From positions 34,493 to 95,804 of the forward strand of contig NZ_JAHKPO010000011.1 in the NCBI RefSeq assembly GCF_018860365.1: a stretch of 61,312 nt of DNA, written 5' to 3'. Made by a program: the position numbers and the translations under genes. Shown here one piece after another: positions 18,235-26,299 of this stretch. The DNA comes from Arenibacter algicola. Its GTDB lineage: Bacteria; Bacteroidota; Bacteroidia; Flavobacteriales; Flavobacteriaceae. Within the stretch, counting starts at the first letter, position 1. Each line of letters starts with the position of its first letter. The notes beneath the pieces are model-generated. The model ran no database searches, had not been told where the DNA came from, and saw nothing but the letters and a program-made list of their open reading frames with translations.

Positions 18235-18350
18235 AGCTCAATTTTAAGTGAGTTTTTCATTGGGCAAATGTGACTTAAATAAAAAAGGCAGGAAAATTGA
18301 ATCTACCGAATTGTAGATTTAATGGGATGAGCTGGAGATAAAATGACCAT

Positions 18351-18510
18351 AAATATAAAAGAGGACGCACCCCTACGTCCTCTTTTGAAGTTTTAAAAAA
18401 TAGTTTCGTATAACAAAACGTATTTTTCAAGTCTTAACTTATGAATGTTAAAATTAACATTTATTCTCCTACGAAAAGCTCTTTTTTGAAAAAAAATTAA
18501 CTCAAACCGT
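18351..18510. repeat. Repeat unit, copy 1, with strong hairpin
   Basis: Starts with an 11-bp perfect stem, AAAAGAGGACG (18357-18367) and CGTCCTCTTTT (18376-18386), with loop CACCCCTA. It continues with a segment matched in copy 2: AAGTCTTA, CTTATGAAT, CTTTTTTGAAAAA and ATTAACTCAAA occur in the same order. The hairpin is flanked by A and T on both sides, so it could end transcripts in either direction. Edges are approximate. Confidence 0.7.
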
Positions 18511-18699
18511 AATTCTGTATTTGCCCACTACATAGATTAATACTTACAGAAGGGTAGTTGGTACCACAAAACAGGAGGTTCCACCCATTAATCGACACCG
18601 ATAGAACGGACAGCAATATTACAACGCCAGCTAATACAAGTTAGGAGAATTTTGGATCAATCCTAAAAGCTGTGTGTGAATTAGAAAAAGATAGGATAG

Positions 18700-19165
18700 A
18701 CTTGCCCATAGTTTGTGTTCTGTTCATTTTTTGCATCGCCCAAAAAACGAACCAAAAAACGCTAGGCTGATTTTAAATTTCTTTAAATCTACGCACTTTC
18801 CACGGCCGCATCGTCCAGACCGCTTTCACTTGGGTGAAATGCTCTTTGGACGGCTACCAACACCCAACGCGGAAACCGCTTGGTTTAAAACGAAATTGAT
18901 AATAGGCCGTTCCTATGTTCCGTAAACCTAAATAATGTAGATAAATCATTATCATTAATTTAATGCTATTGAACATTGTCTTCAAAGCCTATGGTCTGAT
19001 TGGTCTTCTTCCGTAGTGGAGATGTCATGGCCGTTAAGAATTATTGAAGCCTTGGAGATAATTTAGGCCATGGCAGCGGTCCATAAAACCCCAAGATTTT
19101 AGGGGCCACCTAGTGAAGAAGGGTCTTTTCTTTTGTTTCGTTTTCTTTGGACAAGCAAAGAAAAT
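18700..19165. repeat. Probable dispersed Bacteroidota repeat (non-coding)
   Basis: The stretch holds phrases I associate with an interspersed element in flavobacterial genomes: CATCGCCCAAAAAACGAACC near 18734, GCACTTTCCACGGCCGC near 18792, and TTTCTTTGGACAAGCAAAG near 19143. A 70-aa frame (18713-18925) exists but has the composition of translated non-coding repeat. This rests on recall of similar sequences, not a search. Confidence 0.4.
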
Positions 19166-19320
19166 GAAAGAATAATTTTAACAATAATTTCATTCGATTT
19201 TGCCCAATAAATAAAGCTAAAATCAAAAAACACAAAATATTATGTTCATCCTAATTTTTGAAGAAACACAACAAATAAGCATGATCCAGAATTTTATTCC
19301 CAGAAGAGATGTAAATCCTT

Positions 19321-19483
19321 AAAATAAAAAAGAGGACGCACCCCTACGTCCTCTTTTAAAAGTTAAAAAATAGGCTTTTTACCAAATAACTTATTTTTTA
19401 AGTCTTACTTATGAATATTAAATTTAGTGATTATTTTCAAATAAATAACGCTTTTTTTGAAAAAAGATTAACTCAAAACGAAA
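19321..19483. repeat. Repeat unit, copy 2, with strong hairpin
   Basis: Same orientation as copy 1 and similar over its whole length (I estimate three quarters identical), with the hairpin GAGGACGCACCCCTACGTCCTC unchanged. On the minus strand the stem is followed by TTTTTTATTTT, a good intrinsic terminator, placed about 220 bp after the stop of the oxidoreductase gene at 19571. It could be that operon's 3' end or the end of a small RNA. Confidence 0.7.
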
Positions 19484-19570
19484 TTCCTTCCCAAAAAAAA
19501 TCTCTTCAACACCCCTCATTGAACTTAAAACAGAACTTTATATTTCACTTTTTAAAAAATTGTAAATAAA

Positions 19571-20704
19571 CTATTTACCTAAAAAAGTAAACTCTGGCAA
19601 CTTTATTATCTCGCCCCCTTTTAGGGCCGACTCATGTGCCAGGATCCCAACACAGGTAATGTTGGCGGACTGTTTGGCATTGGGGTATGGCGCTTTATTC
19701 TGAATCAGGGCATTTACAAATTCGTGCACCAAATGTGGATGGGAGCCCCCATGACCAGCCCCCTGTGTAAATGAAAGATGTTGATGCTCTTCTGAATCAT
19801 ACACGCCTTGGGTCGTAAAGTGTTGTATTTCCTTCGGCAATAATTTTGCGAAATCCGGGCTTTCCACTTCCTCCGGAATTTCAGGTTCCGGTTTTTTGGC
19901 CGTGTGCACCACCAATGGCTTTCCTTCGATAAGGGGCCACTCTACCGATTTCTTCGAACCATACACCTCAAAGCTTTCCCTGTATTGTCTGGCTACATCA
20001 AATAGCGAACGATATACCTGAGCGCTTAGATCGGAATTCCGAAATTTAATATGCGTCGTCTCCACTGCAAATGGTGAGTTGTAATGCGGTATTAACTCCT
20101 CCCGTATAGTTCCCGACCCAAAACAGGAAACGTATTCAGCTTCGCCTCTCAAAAGGCCCAGAACAGGCCCTACACAATGTGTAGCGTAGTGCATTGGCGG
20201 CAAACCCGGCCAATAATTGGGCCATCCGTCCATATCCTGCTGATGGCTTGCTTTTAAAAACTGCACCTTGCCCAGCTCGCCTTTTTCGTACAACTCCTTC
20301 ATAAACAGAAACTCCCTGGCGTAGACCACGGTTTCCATCATCATATAGGTGAGTCCTGTTTCTTCCGTTAAGCGTACAATTTCCTCGCATTCTTCTACCG
20401 AAGTTGCCATGGGTACGGTACAAGCTACATGTTTCCCTGCCCTTAACGCTTTAATGGACTGTATACCATGATCTGGAATAGGTGTGTTGATATGTACCGC
20501 ATCTATTTCCGGATCCAGCAATAATTCATCATAGGAAGTATATCTTTTTTCGATATTGAACGCATCGGCCAACTGTTTTAGTTTATCTGGATTCCTTTGG
20601 GATACAGCCACCAAATTGGCGCTTGGGTGCTTTTGGTAGATAGGGATGAATTCCGCTCCAAATCCCAAGCCTACAATGGCGATGTTTACTTTCTTACTGC
20701 TCAT
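19571..20704 (-). CDS. Gfo/Idh/MocA-family oxidoreductase lacking the EKP motif
   Basis: Protein of 377 aa. The N-terminal Rossmann fold shows VGLGFGAEFIP (about 11-21) and HINTPIPDHG near 72-81. Where the family normally has Glu-Lys-Pro after GKHV, this protein reads ACTVPMA (about 96-102), so the usual catalytic Lys is absent. The substrate domain has THCVGPVLGLL (about 175) and a C-terminal GAGHGGSHPHLVHEFVNAL. It is the last gene of the operon with the epimerase and the ThuA protein. Role inferred: NAD(P)-linked conversion, or binding, of a sugar or polyol derivative. Confidence 0.88.
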   Translation of the reverse strand: MSSKKVNIAIVGLGFGAEFIPIYQKHPSANLVAVSQRNPDKLKQLADAFNIEKRYTSYDELLLDPEIDAVHINTPIPDHGIQSIKALRAGKHVACTVPMATSVEECEEIVRLTEETGLTYMMMETVVYAREFLFMKELYEKGELGKVQFLKASHQQDMDGWPNYWPGLPPMHYATHCVGPVLGLLRGEAEYVSCFGSGTIREELIPHYNSPFAVETTHIKFRNSDLSAQVYRSLFDVARQYRESFEVYGSKKSVEWPLIEGKPLVVHTAKKPEPEIPEEVESPDFAKLLPKEIQHFTTQGVYDSEEHQHLSFTQGAGHGGSHPHLVHEFVNALIQNKAPYPNAKQSANITCVGILAHESALKGGEIIKLPEFTFLGK

Positions 20705-20716
20705 CTTTTTCTATAT

Positions 20717-21574
20717 TTAATTAAATGTCCTTTTTAAAAAATCAATCCCTTGGGAGGCGAATTCGTCCTGACTCTCGGCCAAATTTTTCCAAATGCACAC
20801 GGCTCCAGCCAACTCTTTGATCTCCGGAGTAAAACTTTCGATGACGATAGCCCCTTTATAGTCAATAGCCCTTAAGCCATCTGCAAAATCAGCCCAAGGT
20901 GTTAATCCGGTACCAGGAATTCCCCTGTGGTTCTCAGAAACCTGCACATGCACCAACTTGTCACCTACAGTCTTTATGGCTTCCGCAATATTCTTTTCCT
21001 CAATGGTCATATGAAAACCATCTAGTAAAACTTTAGCACAACCGTGGTTAACATCTGCAATAAAACGCATTACATCTTCCGCCGTGTTGATCATGTCCGA
21101 CTCAAAACGGTTTAACGGTTCCAAGGCTACGGACACCCCATAATCCTGGGCCATGGCACAAACCTTGGCAACATTGCTTACCGCTAGGCACCACTCCCGT
21201 TTGCGCTCTTCCCTTGGAAGCATTCGAGCCTTACCTACGGCAGCATACATGGGTCCAGCCAAAAAATCTACTTCCCATAGATTACATAGTTGAAAACACT
21301 TTTCTATGTAGTTGAAGCAATTTTGATGTACTGCGGTATCCTTATGGGTCAGATCTTTTGTTGGCCCAAAGGCTCCACAAACAACCGCTTGCAGCCCATT
21401 GTCTTTCAATGCTTTTTTTACAATTTGCCCATTGATAAGTTCCGGATCCTCCACTGGGATTTCCACCAAATCATACCCCATCTTTTTAATTTTAGGGAAC
21501 AGGGCAATGGATTGTGTATTAAAAGGTGACTCCCAAAGCCAGGTGCTTACACCGTATTTTATATCATTTGTCAT
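20717..21574 (-). CDS. Sugar phosphate isomerase/epimerase (xylose-isomerase-like TIM barrel)
   Basis: Protein of 285 aa of the AP endonuclease 2/tagatose epimerase superfamily. Metal-site features are in order: EIPVEDPE (about 38), VALEPLNRFESDM (about 147-159, with the conserved Glu), LLDGFHMTIEE (about 187-197, Asp and His), HVQVSENHRGIPGTG (about 213-227) and IVIESFTPE (about 244, Glu). Such enzymes epimerise or isomerise keto sugars. It ends 12 bp before the oxidoreductase gene, so the two are co-translated; the exact substrate is not deducible. Confidence 0.9.
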   Translation of the reverse strand: MTNDIKYGVSTWLWESPFNTQSIALFPKIKKMGYDLVEIPVEDPELINGQIVKKALKDNGLQAVVCGAFGPTKDLTHKDTAVHQNCFNYIEKCFQLCNLWEVDFLAGPMYAAVGKARMLPREERKREWCLAVSNVAKVCAMAQDYGVSVALEPLNRFESDMINTAEDVMRFIADVNHGCAKVLLDGFHMTIEEKNIAEAIKTVGDKLVHVQVSENHRGIPGTGLTPWADFADGLRAIDYKGAIVIESFTPEIKELAGAVCIWKNLAESQDEFASQGIDFLKRTFN

Positions 21575-21657
21575 TATAGAATAATTACTTTAAATAAGTT
21601 ATAGTAATAGTTTACCATACAATAGTATACCTAATAAATTTTAGGCCATTATACCAT

Positions 21658-24600
21658 CTATTTTGCCTTGACTACCTTCATAACCCCTTGCATAATTCGC
21701 CAATGGCCGGGAAAGGTGCAGATAAAAGGATAATCTCCTGGTTCTTCGGGAGCTGTAAATTTTAAGACAACCTTTTCTTCAGGGTTAATAATGGCGGTGG
21801 CATATAGTACTTCAGCCATGTCTGGAACATAATTTTTCTCTGCTCCATTGGGTTCCATAGCCAATTTATCGGCTGCCATACCTACTTTTTCCTTTTCACC
21901 GGCTTTGGTAATTACCAGGTTGTGCTGCATAAAATCCGTATTCTCAAAAACTAGCTCAACCGCCTTTCCCGCTTCTACCACAAATTCGGTTAGGTCGTAT
22001 TTCATTTCGTTTTTAATAGTCTTGACATTAACAACAATGGCATGCGAATTACGGGACAAACTATTATCAGCACCTAATTCAACCTCATTTATATAGGTTT
22101 CCACCAATTGTTCCGCTAGCGACTTATCTGAAAAGAGGTTCTGTGCAGCCTTCGAGAAATCCAATTCAACTTCATATTTCCAATCCCCGGCCAACGAGAC
22201 CTGATATTGGCCTGTCTTTAAAAACATTTGTTCTTTTTTGCCCCAGATCCCTCCGCCACCGCCAGTATCCTCTACCCGGACGGCTATGGAATTTTTACCA
22301 GCTTTCAAAATCCCTGATGGAATTTGATACACCCTATTGGCCCGATAATCCTTCTCGGTTCCCCCAACCAACGTACCATTGATATACACCTTGTCAGAAT
22401 CATCAATGGGTCCTAAAGAAATAGTACCCGACTTACCAACTCTGTTGGATGGAACATCAACATTTTTGCGGAACCAAATTACACCATCCATCTGCAACCC
22501 AGCATCTTCTATAAGCTGTGGAAGGAGCATTGTTTCCCACTTGGAATCATCTAGCCCTACGGCTTGCCTTTGATCTTTAACCGAAGATCCTATTTCAAAA
22601 TTAGGATTGGAAGCCATGAAGGCAGTGATAAATCCTTGATGATGCTTGCTACCGGCTACGTAAAGAGCCTTTGCCAACCAATCATCGGCCACAACTTGTT
22701 CGTTCTTACTCAACTCAAACAATCGACTCCCAATTTCAGCACTAGGCTCCCTTTCTGAAAAATATATAAGTGCTGCCAATTGCACCTGAGGATCCTGATC
22801 TGTCAACAAATTGGATTCCAATAGCAACGCATCTACAGTTTCATTTTTTGGCAAGATCTGAATGGCGGCTTTTCTAACCGCTCCTGATGGATGCTTTAAG
22901 GCGCTCTTCACCGCCTCCATAGCTTCGGCATTGGAAGAAACAACAGCAAGTCCATTAAGAGTCCATAAGGCATGCAAGGCGCCCGGGTTAAGCCCCAAAG
23001 CGTCCAATTCTGTGTTCTTAACCAATTTGATAAGATTTGGCACAATATCGGTATTTCCATTTTCAACCAATAAACGCTGGGCGGTCATTCTCCAAAACAT
23101 ATTATCATTGGAAAGGGCTTTTACCAAGCCTTTTGAATCGCCCTTATCCAAGGTAACGGATTTTTTGTCCTCACTATCTAGAGGAAAAATGCGCCAAATA
23201 CGTCCCTTGGATTTATCACGTAAGGGATTTTCATAGGCATTCCCTAGTCCGTTCACAGCATCATAGCCCCCTCTATCTACATTGGGCGTGGGATTATGTT
23301 GAATGATAAAATTATACCAATCCAATACCCAAACTGCACCGTCCGGACCTACTTTCGCCTCCACCGGGGAAAACCATTCATCCGAACTAGCTATTAAATT
23401 GCCCCCATCCTTTTCCAAATACCCAGCACCATCTTTTTCAATTTTAGCAATATGCACTACCCCTCCCGTGGGTTCGCACACAAAGGCATACTTGTTCCAA
23501 TACTGTTTTGGAAAGCTCCTGGCGGTGTAAAAATGGTGTCCTGCGGCAGCCGTAAAGCCTCCAAAAACATCAACTTGCCGAACGTTTTGGGTAATAGGCA
23601 ACATGGCGTAATGGCCGTCTATTTTTACACTCCCCTTCAAGGAAATACCTGCCACATCTTTTAAGCTCTTATTGGGTATGCCCATAAAAACACTATGGGT
23701 ATTATTGGCTGTGGAAGCAAAAATGGAATTATCCTCAGTTATCCCCAATCCCCAAGTATTGTTACTCGTATTGGTCAAAAATTCAAAATTGCCAAAGTCG
23801 CTATTGAAACGATATATTCCTTGACCAAATTCGAAGTTTTCACCCGAAATATTTCCATTAAATCCTGAATAACCCACTACACCATAGATATTGTTGTCTA
23901 TACCACGCTGAAGGTTCGATGGCCCGGCGTGGGTATCGAATACACCCCATCCATCGATTACAACTTCCTTTACATCTGCCTTGTCATCTCCATCCGTATC
24001 CTTTAAAAATAAAAAATACGGTGCCTGGGAAACCAAAATACCCCCATTTACAAAAGTAAAACTGGTAGGGATATTTAATTTTTCGGCGAATACGGTAAAC
24101 TTGTCCGCTTTGCCATCCCCATCGGTGTCTTCACATATTTTTATTCTGTCGTCTCCCGAGCCTTTATCGTCGCGCACCGTATTAGGATAGTCTACGGTCT
24201 CTATTACCCATAGCCTACCTTTTTCATCCCAATTCATAGCTATAGGGTTAATAATATTGGGTTCCGAAGCAAACAGCTCCAACTTAAACCCACTTGGGAC
24301 CTGGATTAATTTTGCCGATTCCTCCGGCGTTAAAGGCATTTGATATTTAGGTGCAGGATCCCTTTTCTCATAATTGGGGATATTGGCCATTTCCTTATAT
24401 TCCAGGGTTGGTATGTCTTTGGCAAATTCTTCCCAATTCTTTTTTACCCGGTCGGCCACTGCCCATAAAATACCCTCTTTTATGAGATTATGAAATCCGG
24501 GTTTACTCCAAGTTCGTTCATCATGTCCGTAAGCTGTATAGAATACCTTCCCTTTACCAAATTGCTTTACCCAAGTCCATGGTTCATGATGTTCCCCTTC

Positions 24601-25164
24601 CACCCTTTCCATCAAAACGGTAATATCACTGGCCAATTTATCATGAACATAGGTTTCGTCCCATGTGGAGAATTCTTCAAACTTTTGCATGATGGGGTGC
24701 GACTTATCAATAATTTTGGCCGTAAAAGTATCCTTGCCGTGGGTTTTAAATTGTCCACCCACAAGGTCCACATATTGTTCGGACTCGTTAAAACAAAAAC
24801 TAGCACAATGAATAGGCACAAATGCATGGCCTGCTGCAACATAATCCAGCAAGGCTTTTTCCTGTTCTGGAAACCTATTTTCATGATTGGCGTAAATTAT
24901 TACTCCATCATAAAGCGCTAAATTTTCTGGATTAAGGTCTTCCACCTCTTCCGTATAAGTAATGTTTATACCACTTTTGGTTAAGGCTGAGGCCAAAATA
25001 GGCATATATACCCGTGAATTATGGTGCTCTAAGGCATGCCCTAGGAACAACATTTCCACACGTCTTGGCTGGTCGTCTTTTTTTTTCTTTTCGAAAGAAT
25101 TACAACCTGAAAGAGTAATGATAGTGATAAACAAACAAAAAATACGGGCCTGTATGGTTTTCAT
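21658..25164 (-). CDS. Multidomain lipoprotein: ThuA, PVC-type dehydrogenase, HEAT, jelly roll, cupredoxin
   Basis: Protein of 1168 aa. Lipobox LSGC at Cys21. ThuA glutamine-amidotransferase-like domain about 35-240 (VEMLFLGHALEHHNSR; FVPIHCASFCF; WDETYVHDKL). Membrane-bound-dehydrogenase-type propeller about 290-650 (MNWDEKGRLWVIETVDYPN; GPDGAVWVLDWYN). HEAT repeats about 680-860. A galactose-binding-like jelly roll about 880-1010 (IWFRKNVDVP; VYINGTLVGG). C-terminal blue-copper domain about 1040-1168 with ligands in MQHNLV and the run C1149-TFPG-H1154-WRI-M1158. No CxxCH heme motif is present, although related proteins often end in cytochrome c. Likely an outer, periplasm- or surface-facing sugar oxidoreductase passing electrons to copper. 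Confidence 0.88.
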   Translation of the reverse strand: MKTIQARIFCLFITIITLSGCNSFEKKKKDDQPRRVEMLFLGHALEHHNSRVYMPILASALTKSGINITYTEEVEDLNPENLALYDGVIIYANHENRFPEQEKALLDYVAAGHAFVPIHCASFCFNESEQYVDLVGGQFKTHGKDTFTAKIIDKSHPIMQKFEEFSTWDETYVHDKLASDITVLMERVEGEHHEPWTWVKQFGKGKVFYTAYGHDERTWSKPGFHNLIKEGILWAVADRVKKNWEEFAKDIPTLEYKEMANIPNYEKRDPAPKYQMPLTPEESAKLIQVPSGFKLELFASEPNIINPIAMNWDEKGRLWVIETVDYPNTVRDDKGSGDDRIKICEDTDGDGKADKFTVFAEKLNIPTSFTFVNGGILVSQAPYFLFLKDTDGDDKADVKEVVIDGWGVFDTHAGPSNLQRGIDNNIYGVVGYSGFNGNISGENFEFGQGIYRFNSDFGNFEFLTNTSNNTWGLGITEDNSIFASTANNTHSVFMGIPNKSLKDVAGISLKGSVKIDGHYAMLPITQNVRQVDVFGGFTAAAGHHFYTARSFPKQYWNKYAFVCEPTGGVVHIAKIEKDGAGYLEKDGGNLIASSDEWFSPVEAKVGPDGAVWVLDWYNFIIQHNPTPNVDRGGYDAVNGLGNAYENPLRDKSKGRIWRIFPLDSEDKKSVTLDKGDSKGLVKALSNDNMFWRMTAQRLLVENGNTDIVPNLIKLVKNTELDALGLNPGALHALWTLNGLAVVSSNAEAMEAVKSALKHPSGAVRKAAIQILPKNETVDALLLESNLLTDQDPQVQLAALIYFSEREPSAEIGSRLFELSKNEQVVADDWLAKALYVAGSKHHQGFITAFMASNPNFEIGSSVKDQRQAVGLDDSKWETMLLPQLIEDAGLQMDGVIWFRKNVDVPSNRVGKSGTISLGPIDDSDKVYINGTLVGGTEKDYRANRVYQIPSGILKAGKNSIAVRVEDTGGGGGIWGKKEQMFLKTGQYQVSLAGDWKYEVELDFSKAAQNLFSDKSLAEQLVETYINEVELGADNSLSRNSHAIVVNVKTIKNEMKYDLTEFVVEAGKAVELVFENTDFMQHNLVITKAGEKEKVGMAADKLAMEPNGAEKNYVPDMAEVLYATAIINPEEKVVLKFTAPEEPGDYPFICTFPGHWRIMQGVMKVVKAK

Positions 25165-25359
25165 GATTTAGTTGTATTTATGTTCAACAATTATAACAAT
25201 TAATACAGCACAAAGAATCCTCGATGTTATCTACAATTGACTGTATTATACCATTGAATATGAATTTTACTTATATTTATTGACAAATAACTACAAGATT
25301 GTAGATGTATAACTAGGATTGGCCACTATATTTATGAATAATTAAATCCTTGCCCATAA
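25165..25359. promoter_or_regulatory. Divergent control region of the ThuA operon and AraC gene
   Basis: This 195-bp AT-rich region contains a perfect inverted repeat CTACAAGATTGTAG (25291-25304) and a related half CTACAATTGACTGTA (25231-25245). These are plausible sites for the adjacent AraC regulator. No clear TAnnTTTG box is seen in either direction. Confidence 0.35.
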
Positions 25360-26226
25360 GTGAAATCTGCATTACAAAAATCGCCCATTCCCAATTCCCA
25401 TGCCTTTGTGGCCAAATTGTTGAGACAGCCCAATTTTGACCCTATTTGGCATTTCCATCCGGAATATCAACTGTTTATGGTTTTAAAAGGTAGTGGCACC
25501 CGCTTTATTGGTGACCACGTAAAACATTTTAAGGAAGGGGATATCACCTTTACAGGACCAAATTTACCTCATATGTGGCGTAGCGATAATGAAGGGTACG
25601 CTGTTGAGGAAAATTTATGGTCCGAGGGAATCGTAGTTTACTTTCACGACGATTTCATTGGCCAGAGTCTATTGCAAAAGGAAGAAATGATCAAATTAAG
25701 GCAGTTATTCCAAAAGAGCTTGCGAGGCCTGGATGTTATGGGCAAAACCGCAGATACCATTCGTGTCATGATCAAAAACCTTATACATCTTGAAGGAATG
25801 GAAAGTGTTTTGGAATTGTTTAAAATTCTAAACTGCCTTGCCAATACCACCGAAAACACCATACTGGCCAGTCCTGGCTATACCAACTCTTTAAAGGAAG
25901 GGGATACGGAAAGGATGAATAATGTACACGCCTATGTGATGAAGAATTTCAAAGACAAGATAGAATTGGGCACGGTTGCCTCTTTGGCCAATATGACCCC
26001 TACCTCCTTTAGCAGATACTTTAAGATCCATGCCAATAAGACCTTTTCCGAATTTTTAAGTGAAATTAGAATTGGCCATGCCTGTAAATTACTGATCGAA
26101 AATAAAATGAATATTGGCGAGGCATGCTATGAGAGCGGATTTCAAACACTATCCAATTTCAACAAACAGTTCAAGGCAATTACCAAGAGAACCCCGTTGT
26201 CCTATAAAAAGGAGTATAGCTCATAA
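25360..26226 (+). CDS. AraC-family transcriptional regulator with cupin domain
   Basis: Protein of 288 aa. The N-terminal cupin-like sensor (residues 20-80) includes IWHFHPEYQLFMVLKGSGT and GDITFTGPNLPHMW, whose His residues could bind metal or ligand. The C-terminal AraC domain (about 190-288) has both helix-turn-helix motifs: LGTVASLANMTPTSFSRYFK and IGEACYESGFQTLSNFNKQFK. The start is GTG at 25360; the ATG upstream runs straight into a stop. It is divergent from the sugar operon, which it most likely controls in response to a sugar-derived ligand. Confidence 0.92.
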   Translation: MKSALQKSPIPNSHAFVAKLLRQPNFDPIWHFHPEYQLFMVLKGSGTRFIGDHVKHFKEGDITFTGPNLPHMWRSDNEGYAVEENLWSEGIVVYFHDDFIGQSLLQKEEMIKLRQLFQKSLRGLDVMGKTADTIRVMIKNLIHLEGMESVLELFKILNCLANTTENTILASPGYTNSLKEGDTERMNNVHAYVMKNFKDKIELGTVASLANMTPTSFSRYFKIHANKTFSEFLSEIRIGHACKLLIENKMNIGEACYESGFQTLSNFNKQFKAITKRTPLSYKKEYSS

Positions 26227-26270
26227 ACAAACCTAGAACACAATGGCCGGTCGTGTTTTTTTGAATAAAT

Positions 26271-26292
26271 AATTACTTTAATTAAAGTAATT
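26271..26292. promoter_or_regulatory. 22-bp perfect palindrome over a promoter
   Basis: AATTACTTTAATTAAAGTAATT reads the same on both strands. Its right end overlaps the -7 box TAATTTTG at 26288-26295, which stands only 4 nt before the ATG at 26300. Either an operator or chance in an AT-rich region; the overlap with the promoter favours the first. Confidence 0.4.
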
Positions 26293-26299
26293 TTGCGCT

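Larger units (their letters stand above)
18235..19570. other. 1.3-kb gene-poor region with repeated elements
   Basis: No convincing protein gene. It contains two related units, each with an identical GAGGACG..CGTCCTC hairpin (entries at 18351 and 19321), and between them about 450 bp resembling a dispersed Bacteroidota repeat. Near its left end an inverted repeat AATCTAC/GTAGATT spans 18300-18319. The longest frame inside (18713-18925, plus) is judged spurious. Confidence 0.6.

Noticed and set aside
18713..18925. 70-aa plus-strand frame in the gene desert
   Set aside because: Its composition resembles translated dispersed repeat sequence; no start signal, domain or signal peptide.
24490..24921. 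143-aa plus-strand frame
   Set aside because: Entirely antisense to the ThuA domain of the well-supported 1168-aa protein.
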